This document shows, in pieces, positions 27,017-35,822 of a stretch of 64,000 nt of DNA. Below the pieces are notes generated by a model that was not told where the DNA came from, ran no database searches, and saw only the letters and a list, made by a program, of their open reading frames with translations. The stretch is from a bacterium (lineage in GTDB: Bacteria; 4484-113; JAFGCY01): positions 62,001 through 126,000 of the forward strand of contig JADZFO010000038.1 in the NCBI GenBank assembly GCA_020849855.1, written 5' to 3'. Made by a program: the position numbers and the translations under genes. Position 1 is the first letter of the stretch. Each line of letters begins with the position of its first letter.

Positions 27017-27733
27017 ATGAGCGAGTCACTGGCCCTGACCATTATTGCCGCCTGTCAGGCACTTGGACTGCTGGTCCTGATTGTGCTCGCGCTGCGTCTC
27101 GGCGGGCCGCTTGGCCAGCTCTCCGCCCGCCTGGGCGAGAGCCTTGGCAGCCTGCACTCGGCGCTCAAGACCCTCGAGGCTCTGCTGCGTGAGCTGCAGG
27201 ACCAGCGGGTGATCAACCGCGCGGCCGGCGCGCTTGACAGCCTTTCGGGCGGCGCCGGGCAGATCGAGCCGCTGGCACAGAACGTCAAGACCACACTGGA
27301 GGGCGTGCAGGCCACGCTCAGCGGCATGCAGGGCACCCTGCATGATGCGCGGGAGATGCTGTCCGGCCAGCTCAGCAGCACCCTCAGCGAGGCCCGCGAG
27401 CTGATGGACGACGCCACCCAGACCAGCCAGGCGGTGCGCACGCGGGTGGAAGATCTCGCCGCCACCCAGGCCGAGCTTAACGCCCTGGCCAAAGCCCTGG
27501 CCGACGTGGCCTGCGAGCTGCGCGACAAGGAGCTCGCCGCCCGGCTGACCAACCTGCTGGACGACACCTCGCTGCTGGCCGCCGACATCGGCATGCTGAC
27601 CCAGAACGCCAACTCACTGGTCGAGACCGGCAAGCCCCTGATCACCAACGTCAGCCAGGTGATCGGCGGCGCCCAGCGCAAGGTCAGCGGGATTAGCGCC
27701 GCGATCGGCGCGATCAAGGGCGAGAGCAAGTAG
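27017..27733 (+). CDS. Membrane-anchored coiled-coil protein (DUF948-like)
   Basis: 238 residues. One N-terminal transmembrane helix (about 7-29, AACQALGLLVLIVLALRLGG) is followed by an almost wholly helical, Gln/Leu/Ala-rich region with heptad patterning (QNVKTTLEGVQATLSGMQGT, LMDDATQTSQAVRTRVEDL). This layout resembles DUF948 general-stress-type proteins and MlaD/methyl-accepting-like stalks. No catalytic motif. TATAAT sits 6 nt from the ATG and there is no Shine-Dalgarno. The next gene starts 24 nt downstream with its own -10. Confidence 0.65.
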   Translation: MSESLALTIIAACQALGLLVLIVLALRLGGPLGQLSARLGESLGSLHSALKTLEALLRELQDQRVINRAAGALDSLSGGAGQIEPLAQNVKTTLEGVQATLSGMQGTLHDAREMLSGQLSSTLSEARELMDDATQTSQAVRTRVEDLAATQAELNALAKALADVACELRDKELAARLTNLLDDTSLLAADIGMLTQNANSLVETGKPLITNVSQVIGGAQRKVSGISAAIGAIKGESK

Positions 27734-27745
27734 CCCAACCCGCGC

Positions 27746-27751
27746 TATCCT
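27746..27751 (+). promoter_or_regulatory. -10 box of a leaderless gene
   Basis: TATCCT ends 6 nt before the GTG at 27758. The spacing is identical to that at 27005 and 3963. Confidence 0.45.
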
Positions 27752-27757
27752 AGGCTC

Positions 27758-28897
27758 GTGCGCCGACCCGCCTTCTTGATCTTCGCAGCCCTGCTGCTGT
27801 GCTACTGCGGCTATCTGCTCTGGTACTTCCAGATCGAACCGCGGCGCGGCATCCAGCGCATCATCTGGCGCATGCAGACCGGCATCTGGAACCAGGCCGC
27901 TTTCCAGGTCGCCCCGGACGGCAGCGTCATCCTGATGGAATACAACGAGCTGCGCTGCCATGAGCCGGATGGCAGCACGCGCTGGACCAGCGGCTCAGCC
28001 GCGCATGTCTCGGTCAACGGATCTGTCCCGGCCACCCCCAGCTCCTTCGCCCTGGCGCCGCAAAATGGCGTCTACCTGGTTGAGCTGAGCTATACGGCGC
28101 AGAACACGGTGAGCGGCAGCACGCGTCTCGACCTGCGCCGGCTGGACAGCAGCGGCAAGCAGATCTGGAGCAGCAGCATCAACAGCAAGTCGATGCTCTC
28201 CAGCTCCCAGACGTTTGCCTTCGCCGGCGGGGTGGTGGTTCATGACGACGCGGGCGGCATTTCCATCTATGACCTGGATGGCAAGCAGACCGGCAGCCAG
28301 AGCCCCGGCGGCGCGGCAGCCGGGATCATCGGCGAAGACCAGCTGGCCGTGAGCCCCGCGGGCCAGATCTACCGGATTGAGAGCGGCCAGGGCCTGAGCT
28401 GCTATGACAGCAGCGGGGCGCTGATCTGGCAGCACAAGGACGCTACGACCCAGGCATGGCTGTGCTACTGCGCAGTGAACAGCCTGCTGTACTTCGCTAA
28501 CGGCCAGGATCTGCTGGCCCTGAACAGCACGGATGGAAGTGTCATCTGGCGCTCAGCGCTGCCGGTGTCCAGCTATGACTCGCCACGGCTGTGCTGCACA
28601 AGCGGGGGTCAGGCCGTAGCGCTGAACTCCAGCGGCGGCGTTTGTCTGTATGATGACAAAGGGAGCTACCGGGAGCTTGTCCGCTTCGACCCGGCCAGGC
28701 TGAGCCATCTAAGCCCTGGCGGCAGGGACCAGCTGATTGTCTGCGACAGCTCGGAGGGCGTCAGCGCAATTGACCTCTCCGGCACGACCCTGTGGAATGT
28801 TCGCCAGCTGCGCAATGTGATGCTTGAGCCCATGCTGGGCGCCGATGGCCGCCTGTATGTGGTCAGCAACGGTTTCCTGTACTGCCTGCAGCCCTGA
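27758..28897 (+). CDS. Membrane-anchored PQQ-like beta-propeller protein
   Basis: 379 residues. A signal-anchor (FLIFAALLLCYCGYLLWYF) leads into repeated WD40/PQQ-like blades: APDGSVILMEYNELRCHEPD, RLDSSGKQIWSSS, LSCYDSSGALIWQHKD, LLALNSTDGSVIWRSALP, VSAIDLSGTTLWNVRQ, each ending in the W of a PQQ-type tetrad. Without the PQQ/metal ligands of dehydrogenases it is more likely a BamB-like or sensor propeller facing outward. It may pair with the coiled-coil gene just upstream, but each has its own -10 box. Confidence 0.75.
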   Translation: MRRPAFLIFAALLLCYCGYLLWYFQIEPRRGIQRIIWRMQTGIWNQAAFQVAPDGSVILMEYNELRCHEPDGSTRWTSGSAAHVSVNGSVPATPSSFALAPQNGVYLVELSYTAQNTVSGSTRLDLRRLDSSGKQIWSSSINSKSMLSSSQTFAFAGGVVVHDDAGGISIYDLDGKQTGSQSPGGAAAGIIGEDQLAVSPAGQIYRIESGQGLSCYDSSGALIWQHKDATTQAWLCYCAVNSLLYFANGQDLLALNSTDGSVIWRSALPVSSYDSPRLCCTSGGQAVALNSSGGVCLYDDKGSYRELVRFDPARLSHLSPGGRDQLIVCDSSEGVSAIDLSGTTLWNVRQLRNVMLEPMLGADGRLYVVSNGFLYCLQP

Positions 28898-28913
28898 GCT
28901 GCATGCAATCTTC

Positions 28914-29190
28914 ATGGAGCGCGGACTTTAGCCCGCATCTTCTTTGGAGCGCGGGACAACAGTCCCGTTTCTTCATGGAGCGCGGGACAACAGTCCCGTT
29001 TCTTCATGGAGCGCGGGACAACAGTCCCGTTTCTTCAAGGAGCGCGGGACAACAGTCCCGTTTCTTCACGGAGCGCGGGACAACAGTCCCGTTTCTTCAA
29101 GGAGCGCGGGACAACAGTCCCGTAATCCTATGGAGCGCGGGCACCTTGCCTGCATCTTCACTGGGAGCGCGGCCACCCTGGCCGCACCCT
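28914..29190. repeat. Hairpin array with an exact 31-bp period
   Basis: Units start at 28946, 28977, 29008, 29039, 29070 and 29101, so the step is exactly 31 bp. These six central units are nearly identical: GGAGCGCGGGAC-AACA-GTCCCG then TTTCTTC plus 2-3 variable bases. Variant units flank them: CGGACTTTAGCCCG on the left, and GCGGGCACCTTGCCTGC and GCGGCCACCCTGGCCGC on the right. Together with about 100 nt of ordinary sequence this fills the 28898-29299 gap. There are no unique spacers, so it is not a CRISPR. Confidence 0.9.
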
Positions 29191-29237
29191 TCTCAAGGCC
29201 AGCAAGAGCGACAGCTATTCAATTATCTTACTCATCC

Positions 29238-29277
29238 TTGACAAACAGTCACTACTGCTGTATAGTAGTATCGATAC
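29238..29277 (+). promoter_or_regulatory. Consensus sigma70 promoter overlapped by palindromes
   Basis: TTGACA (29238-29243), a 17-nt spacer and TATAGT (29261-29266) form the best promoter in the window. ACTACT (29251-29256) and AGTAGT (29264-29269) make an inverted repeat across the -10, and GTATCGATAC (29268-29277) is a perfect palindrome at the likely start site. Both look like repressor sites. Confidence 0.75.
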
Positions 29278-29299
29278 ATTACTACACAAGGAGCTTATC

Positions 29300-30052
29300 A
29301 TGACTGCTCATTCCTCCCCGCGTCTGCAGGGCGCGCTGGCCGATCCCAGCACCGCCATCCTCCTGTGGTGCTTCGCCGTCCACGGCAAGCTCAACCGTGA
29401 GCTGATGGCCATGCTGGGCCTGCGTGATGTTGACCAGGAGCTCATCGAGGCCGCCTACGACCAGGAACTGGCCGTCCTGCGCGGTCTGCACCGCAGGGAA
29501 GCGCTCTTCGATATCGAGGACATCAAGACCCTGCTGCTCAACCAGATCGGCGGAAGGGCTGTCAGCAGCTTTCTTGGCAAGGAAGATGGCCGCGCTAACG
29601 CGCTCAGCTCAGTGTTGCGCTCGGTGAAGCACCTGCCCATGTGGATCCGCGACCCGGAGCTGGACCGCCTGGAGAAGGAAGCCCGGCGGGAAGAAGCCCT
29701 GGCCCGGCTGGAGAAGGCCCAGTTCCAGCGTGAGGATCAGCGGGCCCGCCGCGCCGCTGCCGCTGCCGCTGCGCCGATGGCGAGCCCTCAGGCAAGCCCG
29801 GCGGAGGCCATGCCAGTGCTCTGGGAGCTGCAGCCGGCCTCTGCCGGTCTGGATGCAGCCCCTGAGCCCATCCAGGCCCCCTCAACGGGGGCCACCAGCG
29901 ACATTGATAGCCCCGCGGCCGAGCAGGCAGAATTCGCAGTTTCTGCTGAAAAAACGGCCCCTAAGGTTAAAAGGGCGCGGCTCAGGGCCGATGCTGCCAG
30001 GGCGGCCCAGGGCCGCAAGCAGGCAGCTGCCGCACGGCGCCGGGCCTCCTAG
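29300..30052 (+). CDS. Unknown protein with a basic Ala/Arg/Lys tail
   Basis: I do not recognise the family. 250 residues. The N-terminal 110 residues look globular and helical (LQGALADPSTAILLWCFAVH, KLNRELMAMLGLRDVDQELI). A charged helix around 115-145 (LDRLEKEARREEALARLEKA) is followed by a long Ala/Pro-rich linker. The final 35 residues are rich in Lys, Arg and Ala (KVKRARLRADAARAAQGRK), like histone-H1-type tails. AAGGAG precedes the ATG and a near-consensus promoter drives it. I infer an abundant, possibly DNA- or RNA-binding, autoregulated protein. Confidence 0.6.
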   Translation: MTAHSSPRLQGALADPSTAILLWCFAVHGKLNRELMAMLGLRDVDQELIEAAYDQELAVLRGLHRREALFDIEDIKTLLLNQIGGRAVSSFLGKEDGRANALSSVLRSVKHLPMWIRDPELDRLEKEARREEALARLEKAQFQREDQRARRAAAAAAAPMASPQASPAEAMPVLWELQPASAGLDAAPEPIQAPSTGATSDIDSPAAEQAEFAVSAEKTAPKVKRARLRADAARAAQGRKQAAAARRRAS

Positions 30053-30103
30053 AGCCGCCTGCGGTGCGGCGGACCCACAGATGGCTGCATGCCTCGTCGC
30101 CTG

Positions 30104-31798
30104 CTAGTCCTGGCTGCGGGTGAGGATTGCCAGCAGTTCCGGCTCGCGGCGGCTCAGGGCGCGGGCGGCGGCCGGCAGAGCCAGCATGTGCACTGCCGCG
30201 GCGATAGCCCCTGCCACCAGCAGGCCGAGACCCAGCCCAGCCCAGCCCAGGTAGTAGGTGAAGACCGCCACCGCCGCCGTCCCCGGGAAAACGGCCAGGT
30301 TAGCCCCCTGCAGCGCCAGGCCGTGCAGGAACAGATAGGCACAGCCCGGCTGTGCCGGGACCGGGCGCAGATGGCGTCCGCTGCGGCGGTAGGTGAAAGG
30401 GAAGTAGACGCTGACCAGCGAGCCCAGGGCGTCCACCACGATGGTGTTCAGCACGACCAGTACTGCGGCCGCGGCGGAGTGGTGCGCCGGGACATGCAGG
30501 ATCCAGCCCAGCAGCAGCGCCACCGGCAGGTTCAGCAGCGCGAAGTGGCTTAGATAAAAGATGCTCTTGGCGCGCAGAAGCTGCAGGCGGCTGGCGGGGG
30601 TGAGCAGCACATGAGTCAGCAGCGGCCCGTCGATGCCCAGCTTGTTCATCAGCACGCCGCTTTCCATGAAGCTGAGCATCATGGTGCCAAGCAGCAGGGT
30701 CACGCTGCGCCAGAGCCTGCCGCCCAGCGCCTCATCCATGCTTGAAACGCCCTCGCTGACGGCGATGATGCCAAAGGCCGCCATGGCGCTGAGCGCGCCC
30801 ATCAGGGTCTGCATGAAGAGGATCTTCAGCAGGGGGTCGCGCCAGAGATAGACGCGCTCGCGGTGGAAGAGCGCACCGCCCAGCGGACCGAGCATGCTGG
30901 GCCGCACCCGGCCGCCGCGGCTGACCCCGGCCTTGGCCGTCTGGCCGCCGGAATCCAGCTCGCCCTCGTAATAGCGGCGCGCGGCGATGCCCGCCAGATA
31001 GAAGCAGTAGCCCGCCTGGCCCAGCAGCAGCAGGAAGAGCCCGCCGGCGCTGCCGTACTCGCCCCGGCCGAAATGCTCCACCGTGCGCGCCGCCAGGCCG
31101 GGGAAGCCCCACAGCACCAGCGGGCCGGCCAGCATCTTGATCTGCGCGCCCAGCTCCAGCAGCCAGGGCGGCAGGTTCAGCAGCTGCGGCGCCCGGATGA
31201 TGAACTGGATGGACTGGATGCCAAAGAAGATGATCAGGCCCAGCACGATGCTGAGGTCCGTGAAGCGCCTTGAGCTGAGCAGGCGCGAGAGGGTCAGATG
31301 CAGCGCCTGGCCCAGCGCCAGCAGCGCAGCCAGCAGCAGCAGCAGGCTGAGCAGCACCACAGGCAGCTCAACCCAGTGCAGGCTGAAGGCCGCGCAGCCG
31401 ACAATCAGCAGCGGGATGGCGAAGAGCCCGATGGGCGAAAGCACGGCATCCAGCAGCACAGCCGCGGTGTAGTTGCTTTGGCTCAGCGGAAAGAGGCGCA
31501 GGCCGGTCAGGTCCAGGTTGCGCTGGACATCCATCTGGCTGAGGGGCGAGAGCAGCCAGACCACGGTGATGATCCAGGCGCCCCACATGATGGCCGTGTT
31601 GCGGAACTCCGGGCCCCCGCCGTGGCTGAGGGCGATCAGCGAACCGCCGCCGATGGCAGCCATGGCCAGCATGGCCAGGGCCAGTACGGCCAGCCCGATT
31701 GCCGAGCCTAGATTGCGCTGGTAAAAGCGCTTGAGCAGCAGCAGCTTGAGCCGCGTCAGCACGCGCAGCAGTTCAGGCAGCTTGAGCTCAGTGGGCAT
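30104..31798 (-). CDS. Polytopic membrane protein, ABC-2 permease-like
   Basis: 564 residues with about 12-14 hydrophobic helices and short loops. The N-terminal half (LGSAIGLAVLALAMLAMAAI, DVQRNLDLTGLRLFPLSQ) and the cytoplasmic loop SMLGPLGGALFHRERVYLWR resemble fused ABC-2-type exporter permeases, which work with a separate ATPase. No ABC ATPase is adjacent in the window, so its partner is elsewhere or the role differs. The downstream neighbour on the minus strand is too far to infer an operon. Confidence 0.6.
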   Translation of the reverse strand: MPTELKLPELLRVLTRLKLLLLKRFYQRNLGSAIGLAVLALAMLAMAAIGGGSLIALSHGGGPEFRNTAIMWGAWIITVVWLLSPLSQMDVQRNLDLTGLRLFPLSQSNYTAAVLLDAVLSPIGLFAIPLLIVGCAAFSLHWVELPVVLLSLLLLLAALLALGQALHLTLSRLLSSRRFTDLSIVLGLIIFFGIQSIQFIIRAPQLLNLPPWLLELGAQIKMLAGPLVLWGFPGLAARTVEHFGRGEYGSAGGLFLLLLGQAGYCFYLAGIAARRYYEGELDSGGQTAKAGVSRGGRVRPSMLGPLGGALFHRERVYLWRDPLLKILFMQTLMGALSAMAAFGIIAVSEGVSSMDEALGGRLWRSVTLLLGTMMLSFMESGVLMNKLGIDGPLLTHVLLTPASRLQLLRAKSIFYLSHFALLNLPVALLLGWILHVPAHHSAAAAVLVVLNTIVVDALGSLVSVYFPFTYRRSGRHLRPVPAQPGCAYLFLHGLALQGANLAVFPGTAAVAVFTYYLGWAGLGLGLLVAGAIAAAVHMLALPAAARALSRREPELLAILTRSQD

Positions 31799-31862
31799 AG
31801 GTGCCAGTGCGGCGCGGGCCCGCGTCAGTGCATTGTAGCGGTGGCGCTGTCTGCCGGCCGCG

Positions 31863-32438
31863 CTAATCCCCGGCCCAGTCCGGCCGGTACCTTCCCGCTG
31901 CGATGGCCTGCTCCATCAGCGCGGCGTCGCGGGCCAGTAGCGCGCTGATATCGGTGGGTGCCTCTGCGGCGAAGGACTGGCAGGTGTCCAGCCAGAGCTG
32001 CCAGTACTGCTGCCGTCCGGGCAGCCAGTAGAGATTCACATCCAGCTCAGCGTAGACCTCGATCAGATCAGTGAAGGCCATGCGGGTGACGCGGTCCTGC
32101 ACCAGGCGCAGGAAGCACTGCAGCGCTTCCACTTCGTTCAGGCGCAGGCCGGCGAGGTCAAACTCGCTGAAGACGTAGCGCCAGTCGGGGTAGAGCTGCT
32201 GCGCCGGGCTGGCCAGGCCCTTGCAGTTGAGGCAGATCTCAAGCCAGTCCAGCCAGTAGGCCGGGTCGCGGGTGCCCTGGCCGGGCAGCGGCTGCATCAG
32301 CTCGTCAAAGGTGCTGAGCGTCACACTGTCGCCAATCTCGGCCTTGAGCCTGAGCATGAAGGCATGCGCGGCCCGCAGCGCGTCAAAGGCGTTGAAGCTG
32401 TACATGGGCGCGAAGTCCGGCCGCGGGCAAGGCTGCAT
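31863..32438 (-). CDS. Hypothetical soluble protein
   Basis: No family recognised. 191 residues, acidic, rich in Trp and Leu (RDPAYWLDWLEICLNCKGLA, QQLYPDWRYVFSEFDLAGLR, LYWLPGRQQYWQLWLDTCQS), predicted alpha-helical, with no signal peptide. An alternative start lies at the Met twelve residues in (MYSFNAF). It lies 36 nt downstream of a dockerin-like lipoprotein gene on the same strand. Codon use matches the neighbours, so it is probably real. Confidence 0.6.
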   Translation of the reverse strand: MQPCPRPDFAPMYSFNAFDALRAAHAFMLRLKAEIGDSVTLSTFDELMQPLPGQGTRDPAYWLDWLEICLNCKGLASPAQQLYPDWRYVFSEFDLAGLRLNEVEALQCFLRLVQDRVTRMAFTDLIEVYAELDVNLYWLPGRQQYWQLWLDTCQSFAAEAPTDISALLARDAALMEQAIAAGRYRPDWAGD

Positions 32439-32474
32439 TGCCGGATTATAGGTTGCTCGCCCGCACCACTTCCG

Positions 32475-34553
32475 CTAGTACTTGCTGACGAAGTACATGT
32501 CGTCAGCGCCATCCAGATAGACGCTGAAAGCCGGGAAGCCGCCGAGGATCGCCATTGATGGTGAGGCAATCGGACCGCTTACCACGTTTTCTTCAGGCTC
32601 AAAGGACCCGGCCGCATCGCTGAGCATTCGCAGCGTCAGGCTGCCTCCCTGGACATAGCCCACCCCAGTGACGCTGCCATCTGTGGCTGCGGAGAAAGGA
32701 ATACTCTCGGCAATCGGGTTGTCACTCGTGCCAACCAGGACACCGTTCCCCGGCCAGTCGGAACCCAGGCTGTCGTTAGCCCGCTTGTACATGATCTTGC
32801 TGGTCAGGCCATTCTCCTGATAGAAGACCGCCGGGCGTCCGTCGACCTCCATCAGCACCACATGCAGGCCGGTGTCGATTCCGATGCCCCCGGCCTCAAC
32901 CTGTACACCGCCCGCCGGCCAGCTGCTGCCCAGCAGATCATTGGCCCGGATGTACCAGAGGTTCTGGGCCTGAGCGTCGTAATAGGCGATCGCCGGGACG
33001 CCTTCGATCAGCGCCAGAGAGTTGTACCTGCCGGTATCAAAGGTGCTAAAACCGCCGGCAACGATCACCGGGTTGAAGTTGGCGCCATCGTAATAGTTGA
33101 ACATCAGCAGGCCGTCATTCGGGTCCGGGGTGTCGCGGTAATAACTGAAGGCCGGCTGGCCCAGTGCCATTGTTCCGTTTAACGACTCGATTGAATCTGA
33201 AGGCGTATCGGCTGCCCGCCAGAAGAGCCAGTTCGCCAGAGTGTTGCCGGCACAGTTGTAGACGAGCAGTTCATTGGTGAGGATGTCCTGGCGCGCCATA
33301 AAGATCTGGCCATCCGCCGAGCTGAAGCCGGTAAAGCTGTCTGATGCGAAGCCTGCGTTGGAAACTGTTGTCAGGTAGTGGAGGCCCTCTCCGTGCAGAT
33401 TCAGGTCTGACGCATAGCAGTAAGCCGCGCTTGGGGTGCCATTGCGGAAGTAGAGCAGCACTGGCACATTCGAGCCCTCGAAATTGGTCCGCACAAAGAG
33501 CTTTGAGCGGTAGCCGGCGAAATCACCTGTATCGATCTCATGCAGACTCCAGCCGCCCTCGTTGCTGTCAAGCGAAGCTTCGCTTGGGGTGCCCTCAGCG
33601 CCTTCGCTGTCCAGCGGGCGAACCCAGTATGCCTGCGCCGCATCTATGTCCGGCACGCTAGTGGCATAGACCTTGCGCTTTCCAGTGGCAGCTGCACCGG
33701 AGATGAATGGCAGCGTAGTCAGCTGCGCCACAGTACTGGGGGCGGAGTTAGAGGCCGGGTACTGTGTCAGCGGATCGCCAAAGTAGATCCCATAGGCTGA
33801 AACCTGGTTGCCGAAGTTCTGGCCGATCGCGCTTAGATCCTGGACGTTGATTAGCCCGTCATTGCTCCCATCGATCACATCCTCGATGCTGCTGTTATCC
33901 CGCATGTCCGGGCCGGGTCCAACCGGGACGCTGTCTCCGAAGTAGATACCGATCGGCGTCAGGTCGCCGACCGAGACACGTCCATCCTGGTTATAGTCGC
34001 CATGGTTGTAATAGCCCCAGCTTAGTTCCTGGCTGGAGCTGTTGTAGCTGATGGAGCCACGGCTGGAGTCGCTGGAAAGCGGCGCACTGACGCGGCGAGC
34101 AGCGCTGTATGGCTTTGGACTGAAGTACACAGTGGCCAGCAGCAGATCGCCCTGCAAGCCAGACTGCTCCTGTGGGCGCAAAAGCATGGCGCCGTACTCA
34201 AGCCGGCCCGGCCTGGAGAGCAGGCTAAGCTGCAGGCCCTCCGCCGCCTGGCCAAGGCTGGGAGAGCCCTCTATGCGCAGAGGCGTCAGGCTGCCCGCAT
34301 CGTAGTCAAGTTCGAAGAACAGCGCCTTGAGCCCCTCAGCGCCCCCTGCGCGGATCTGCGCCTGCAGAACTCCCTCGCTCCAGCATTGATCCAGCTTGAA
34401 CTCGCCCGCCTTGCCGCCGCACACATAACTTTCGGGAAGCACGTGCAGACGGAGGTTCTGAACTGAGCGGGCGGAATCCTCTACCGCGGGGCCGGAACAA
34501 GAGCCGGTGAGAATCAACGCGGATAGCGTAAGAACGATGGCGGCAAGGCGCAC
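32475..34553 (-). CDS. Lipoprotein with cohesin-like, dockerin-like and propeller-like regions
   Basis: 692 residues. The signal peptide ends LILTGSC (lipobox). Residues about 55-155 look cohesin-like: VLQAQIRAGGAEGLKALFFE and LDYDAGSLTPLRI, then LLATVYFSP. A dockerin-like pair follows (about 180-265): HGDYNQDGRVSVGDLTPIGI and NDGLINVQDLSAIGQNFGNQ. The remaining 420 residues have repeats of G(V/R/F)PA..Y....Y.RAND.LGS.WP, matching the C-terminus of the lipoprotein at 21123. I infer a surface protein assembled through calcium-dependent modules. No enzyme motif was found. Confidence 0.75.
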   Translation of the reverse strand: MRLAAIVLTLSALILTGSCSGPAVEDSARSVQNLRLHVLPESYVCGGKAGEFKLDQCWSEGVLQAQIRAGGAEGLKALFFELDYDAGSLTPLRIEGSPSLGQAAEGLQLSLLSRPGRLEYGAMLLRPQEQSGLQGDLLLATVYFSPKPYSAARRVSAPLSSDSSRGSISYNSSSQELSWGYYNHGDYNQDGRVSVGDLTPIGIYFGDSVPVGPGPDMRDNSSIEDVIDGSNDGLINVQDLSAIGQNFGNQVSAYGIYFGDPLTQYPASNSAPSTVAQLTTLPFISGAAATGKRKVYATSVPDIDAAQAYWVRPLDSEGAEGTPSEASLDSNEGGWSLHEIDTGDFAGYRSKLFVRTNFEGSNVPVLLYFRNGTPSAAYCYASDLNLHGEGLHYLTTVSNAGFASDSFTGFSSADGQIFMARQDILTNELLVYNCAGNTLANWLFWRAADTPSDSIESLNGTMALGQPAFSYYRDTPDPNDGLLMFNYYDGANFNPVIVAGGFSTFDTGRYNSLALIEGVPAIAYYDAQAQNLWYIRANDLLGSSWPAGGVQVEAGGIGIDTGLHVVLMEVDGRPAVFYQENGLTSKIMYKRANDSLGSDWPGNGVLVGTSDNPIAESIPFSAATDGSVTGVGYVQGGSLTLRMLSDAAGSFEPEENVVSGPIASPSMAILGGFPAFSVYLDGADDMYFVSKY

Positions 34554-34632
34554 GAGCTACCCCCAGAGTGGGATACTTCAATTATAGAGGCACTATTGTT
34601 GTGCCGCAGGGGCTGGGTCTGCGGCGCACGCA

Positions 34633-35679
34633 TCAGCGATAGCGCTCAGCAAGTGCAGCGATGCGCTCCAGACCTGCGCTGCCTTCCTGAAGGCTGACAT
34701 AGTGCAGGCCGGTAGGAAGCGGCGGCCGCAGGGCCGCCGGGTCGCTGACAGCCAGACCGGCATCAGCGCCCAGGCCGGGACCGGCCACGGTCCGGCGGTA
34801 CAGCACACCGTGCGGGATGCGCGAGCCGTCGCGGGCCACCGCCATCGCCTGCTCATAGTCGCTGGCATCGTGCCCGCTGCTGGCGAGTCGGTTGACCTGG
34901 CTGCGCAGGTCCTTGTAGATGCCCATACCGCCGCGGAAGGTCGGACAGGGGCTGACAATATTCAGGAAGCTGAAGCCGGGATAGCGCATCGCCTCAATGA
35001 TCAATTCAGTCATGCCCCGGGTGTCGGCGCTGTAGGCCTGGGCCACAAAGCCGCAGCCATAGACCAGCATCAGCTCCAGGGGGTTGACCGGTGAATCGAA
35101 TGCACCCTGCTCTGTTGTCTTGGTCAGCGCGCCCAGCGGTGTGGTGGGCGAGACCTGGCCCTTGGTCAGGCCATAGACGCCGTTGTCCATCACCAGCAGG
35201 GTCAGGTCAACGTTGCGGCGCACGGCATGCACCAGATGGCCGCCGCCGATGGAGAAGGCGTCACCATCGCCTGCCGCCACCACAACAGTGATCTCGGGCC
35301 GGGCCAGCTTCAGGCCGCTGGCGATGGGCAGCGCGCGGCCGTGGATCGAGTTGAAGCCGTAGGTAGACATGTAGCCCGGGATGCGGCTGGAGCAGCCGAT
35401 GCCGGATACCAGGGACACCATGTGGCGGGGCAGGCGCAGCTCAACGAGGGCATCCGCCAGAGAATCCAGGACGTAGAAGTCGCCGCAGCCTGGGCACCAG
35501 ACAGGTTCCAGAGCTGAGCGATAGTCCTGGCGGCGCTCACCCACGCCAAGCGGCAGCGGCACTGAGACTGCGCCTTCCAGGCTGTTCTCGGCCGCATTCT
35601 CGCCGGGAGCCGGCTCATGACCTTCCTGCACCAATACGGATTTTCCCGGCTCAGTTGTACTTTCCATGTCCGAATTCAC
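34633..35679 (-). CDS. korB: 2-oxoacid:ferredoxin oxidoreductase, beta (TPP-binding) subunit
   Basis: 348 residues. WCPGCGDFYVLDSLADAL opens the TPP domain, GIGCSSRIPGYM carries a family Cys, and GDGDAFSIGGGHLVHA to LLVMDNGVYGLTKGQ is the TPP/Mg site. SPTTPLG and SPCPTFRGG fit the KorB/OorB group, which oxidises 2-oxoglutarate or a related 2-oxoacid with ferredoxin. The first 50 residues are a non-conserved extension; Met5 is an alternative start. The alpha/gamma subunit normally encoded next to it is not in the window: downstream is a lipoprotein and upstream a divergent flavoprotein. Confidence 0.88.
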   Translation of the reverse strand: MNSDMESTTEPGKSVLVQEGHEPAPGENAAENSLEGAVSVPLPLGVGERRQDYRSALEPVWCPGCGDFYVLDSLADALVELRLPRHMVSLVSGIGCSSRIPGYMSTYGFNSIHGRALPIASGLKLARPEITVVVAAGDGDAFSIGGGHLVHAVRRNVDLTLLVMDNGVYGLTKGQVSPTTPLGALTKTTEQGAFDSPVNPLELMLVYGCGFVAQAYSADTRGMTELIIEAMRYPGFSFLNIVSPCPTFRGGMGIYKDLRSQVNRLASSGHDASDYEQAMAVARDGSRIPHGVLYRRTVAGPGLGADAGLAVSDPAALRPPLPTGLHYVSLQEGSAGLERIAALAERYR

Positions 35680-35822
35680 GCCGCGAGATTCTATACCCTT
35701 CCAGCAGCCCGAGCGACACGTTGCAGCCGGAGAGTAATGGCGGGCTTCACAAATACAAATGCGACAAAGCGGGTAGTTGTTGGGTATTTATGATGAATGC
35801 CGGGTGCATTCCGGAGGCAGTC

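Noticed and set aside
28914-29190. CRISPR array
   Set aside because: Repeats are contiguous with only 2-3 variable bases between them, there are no unique 25-40 nt spacers, and no cas genes are in the window.
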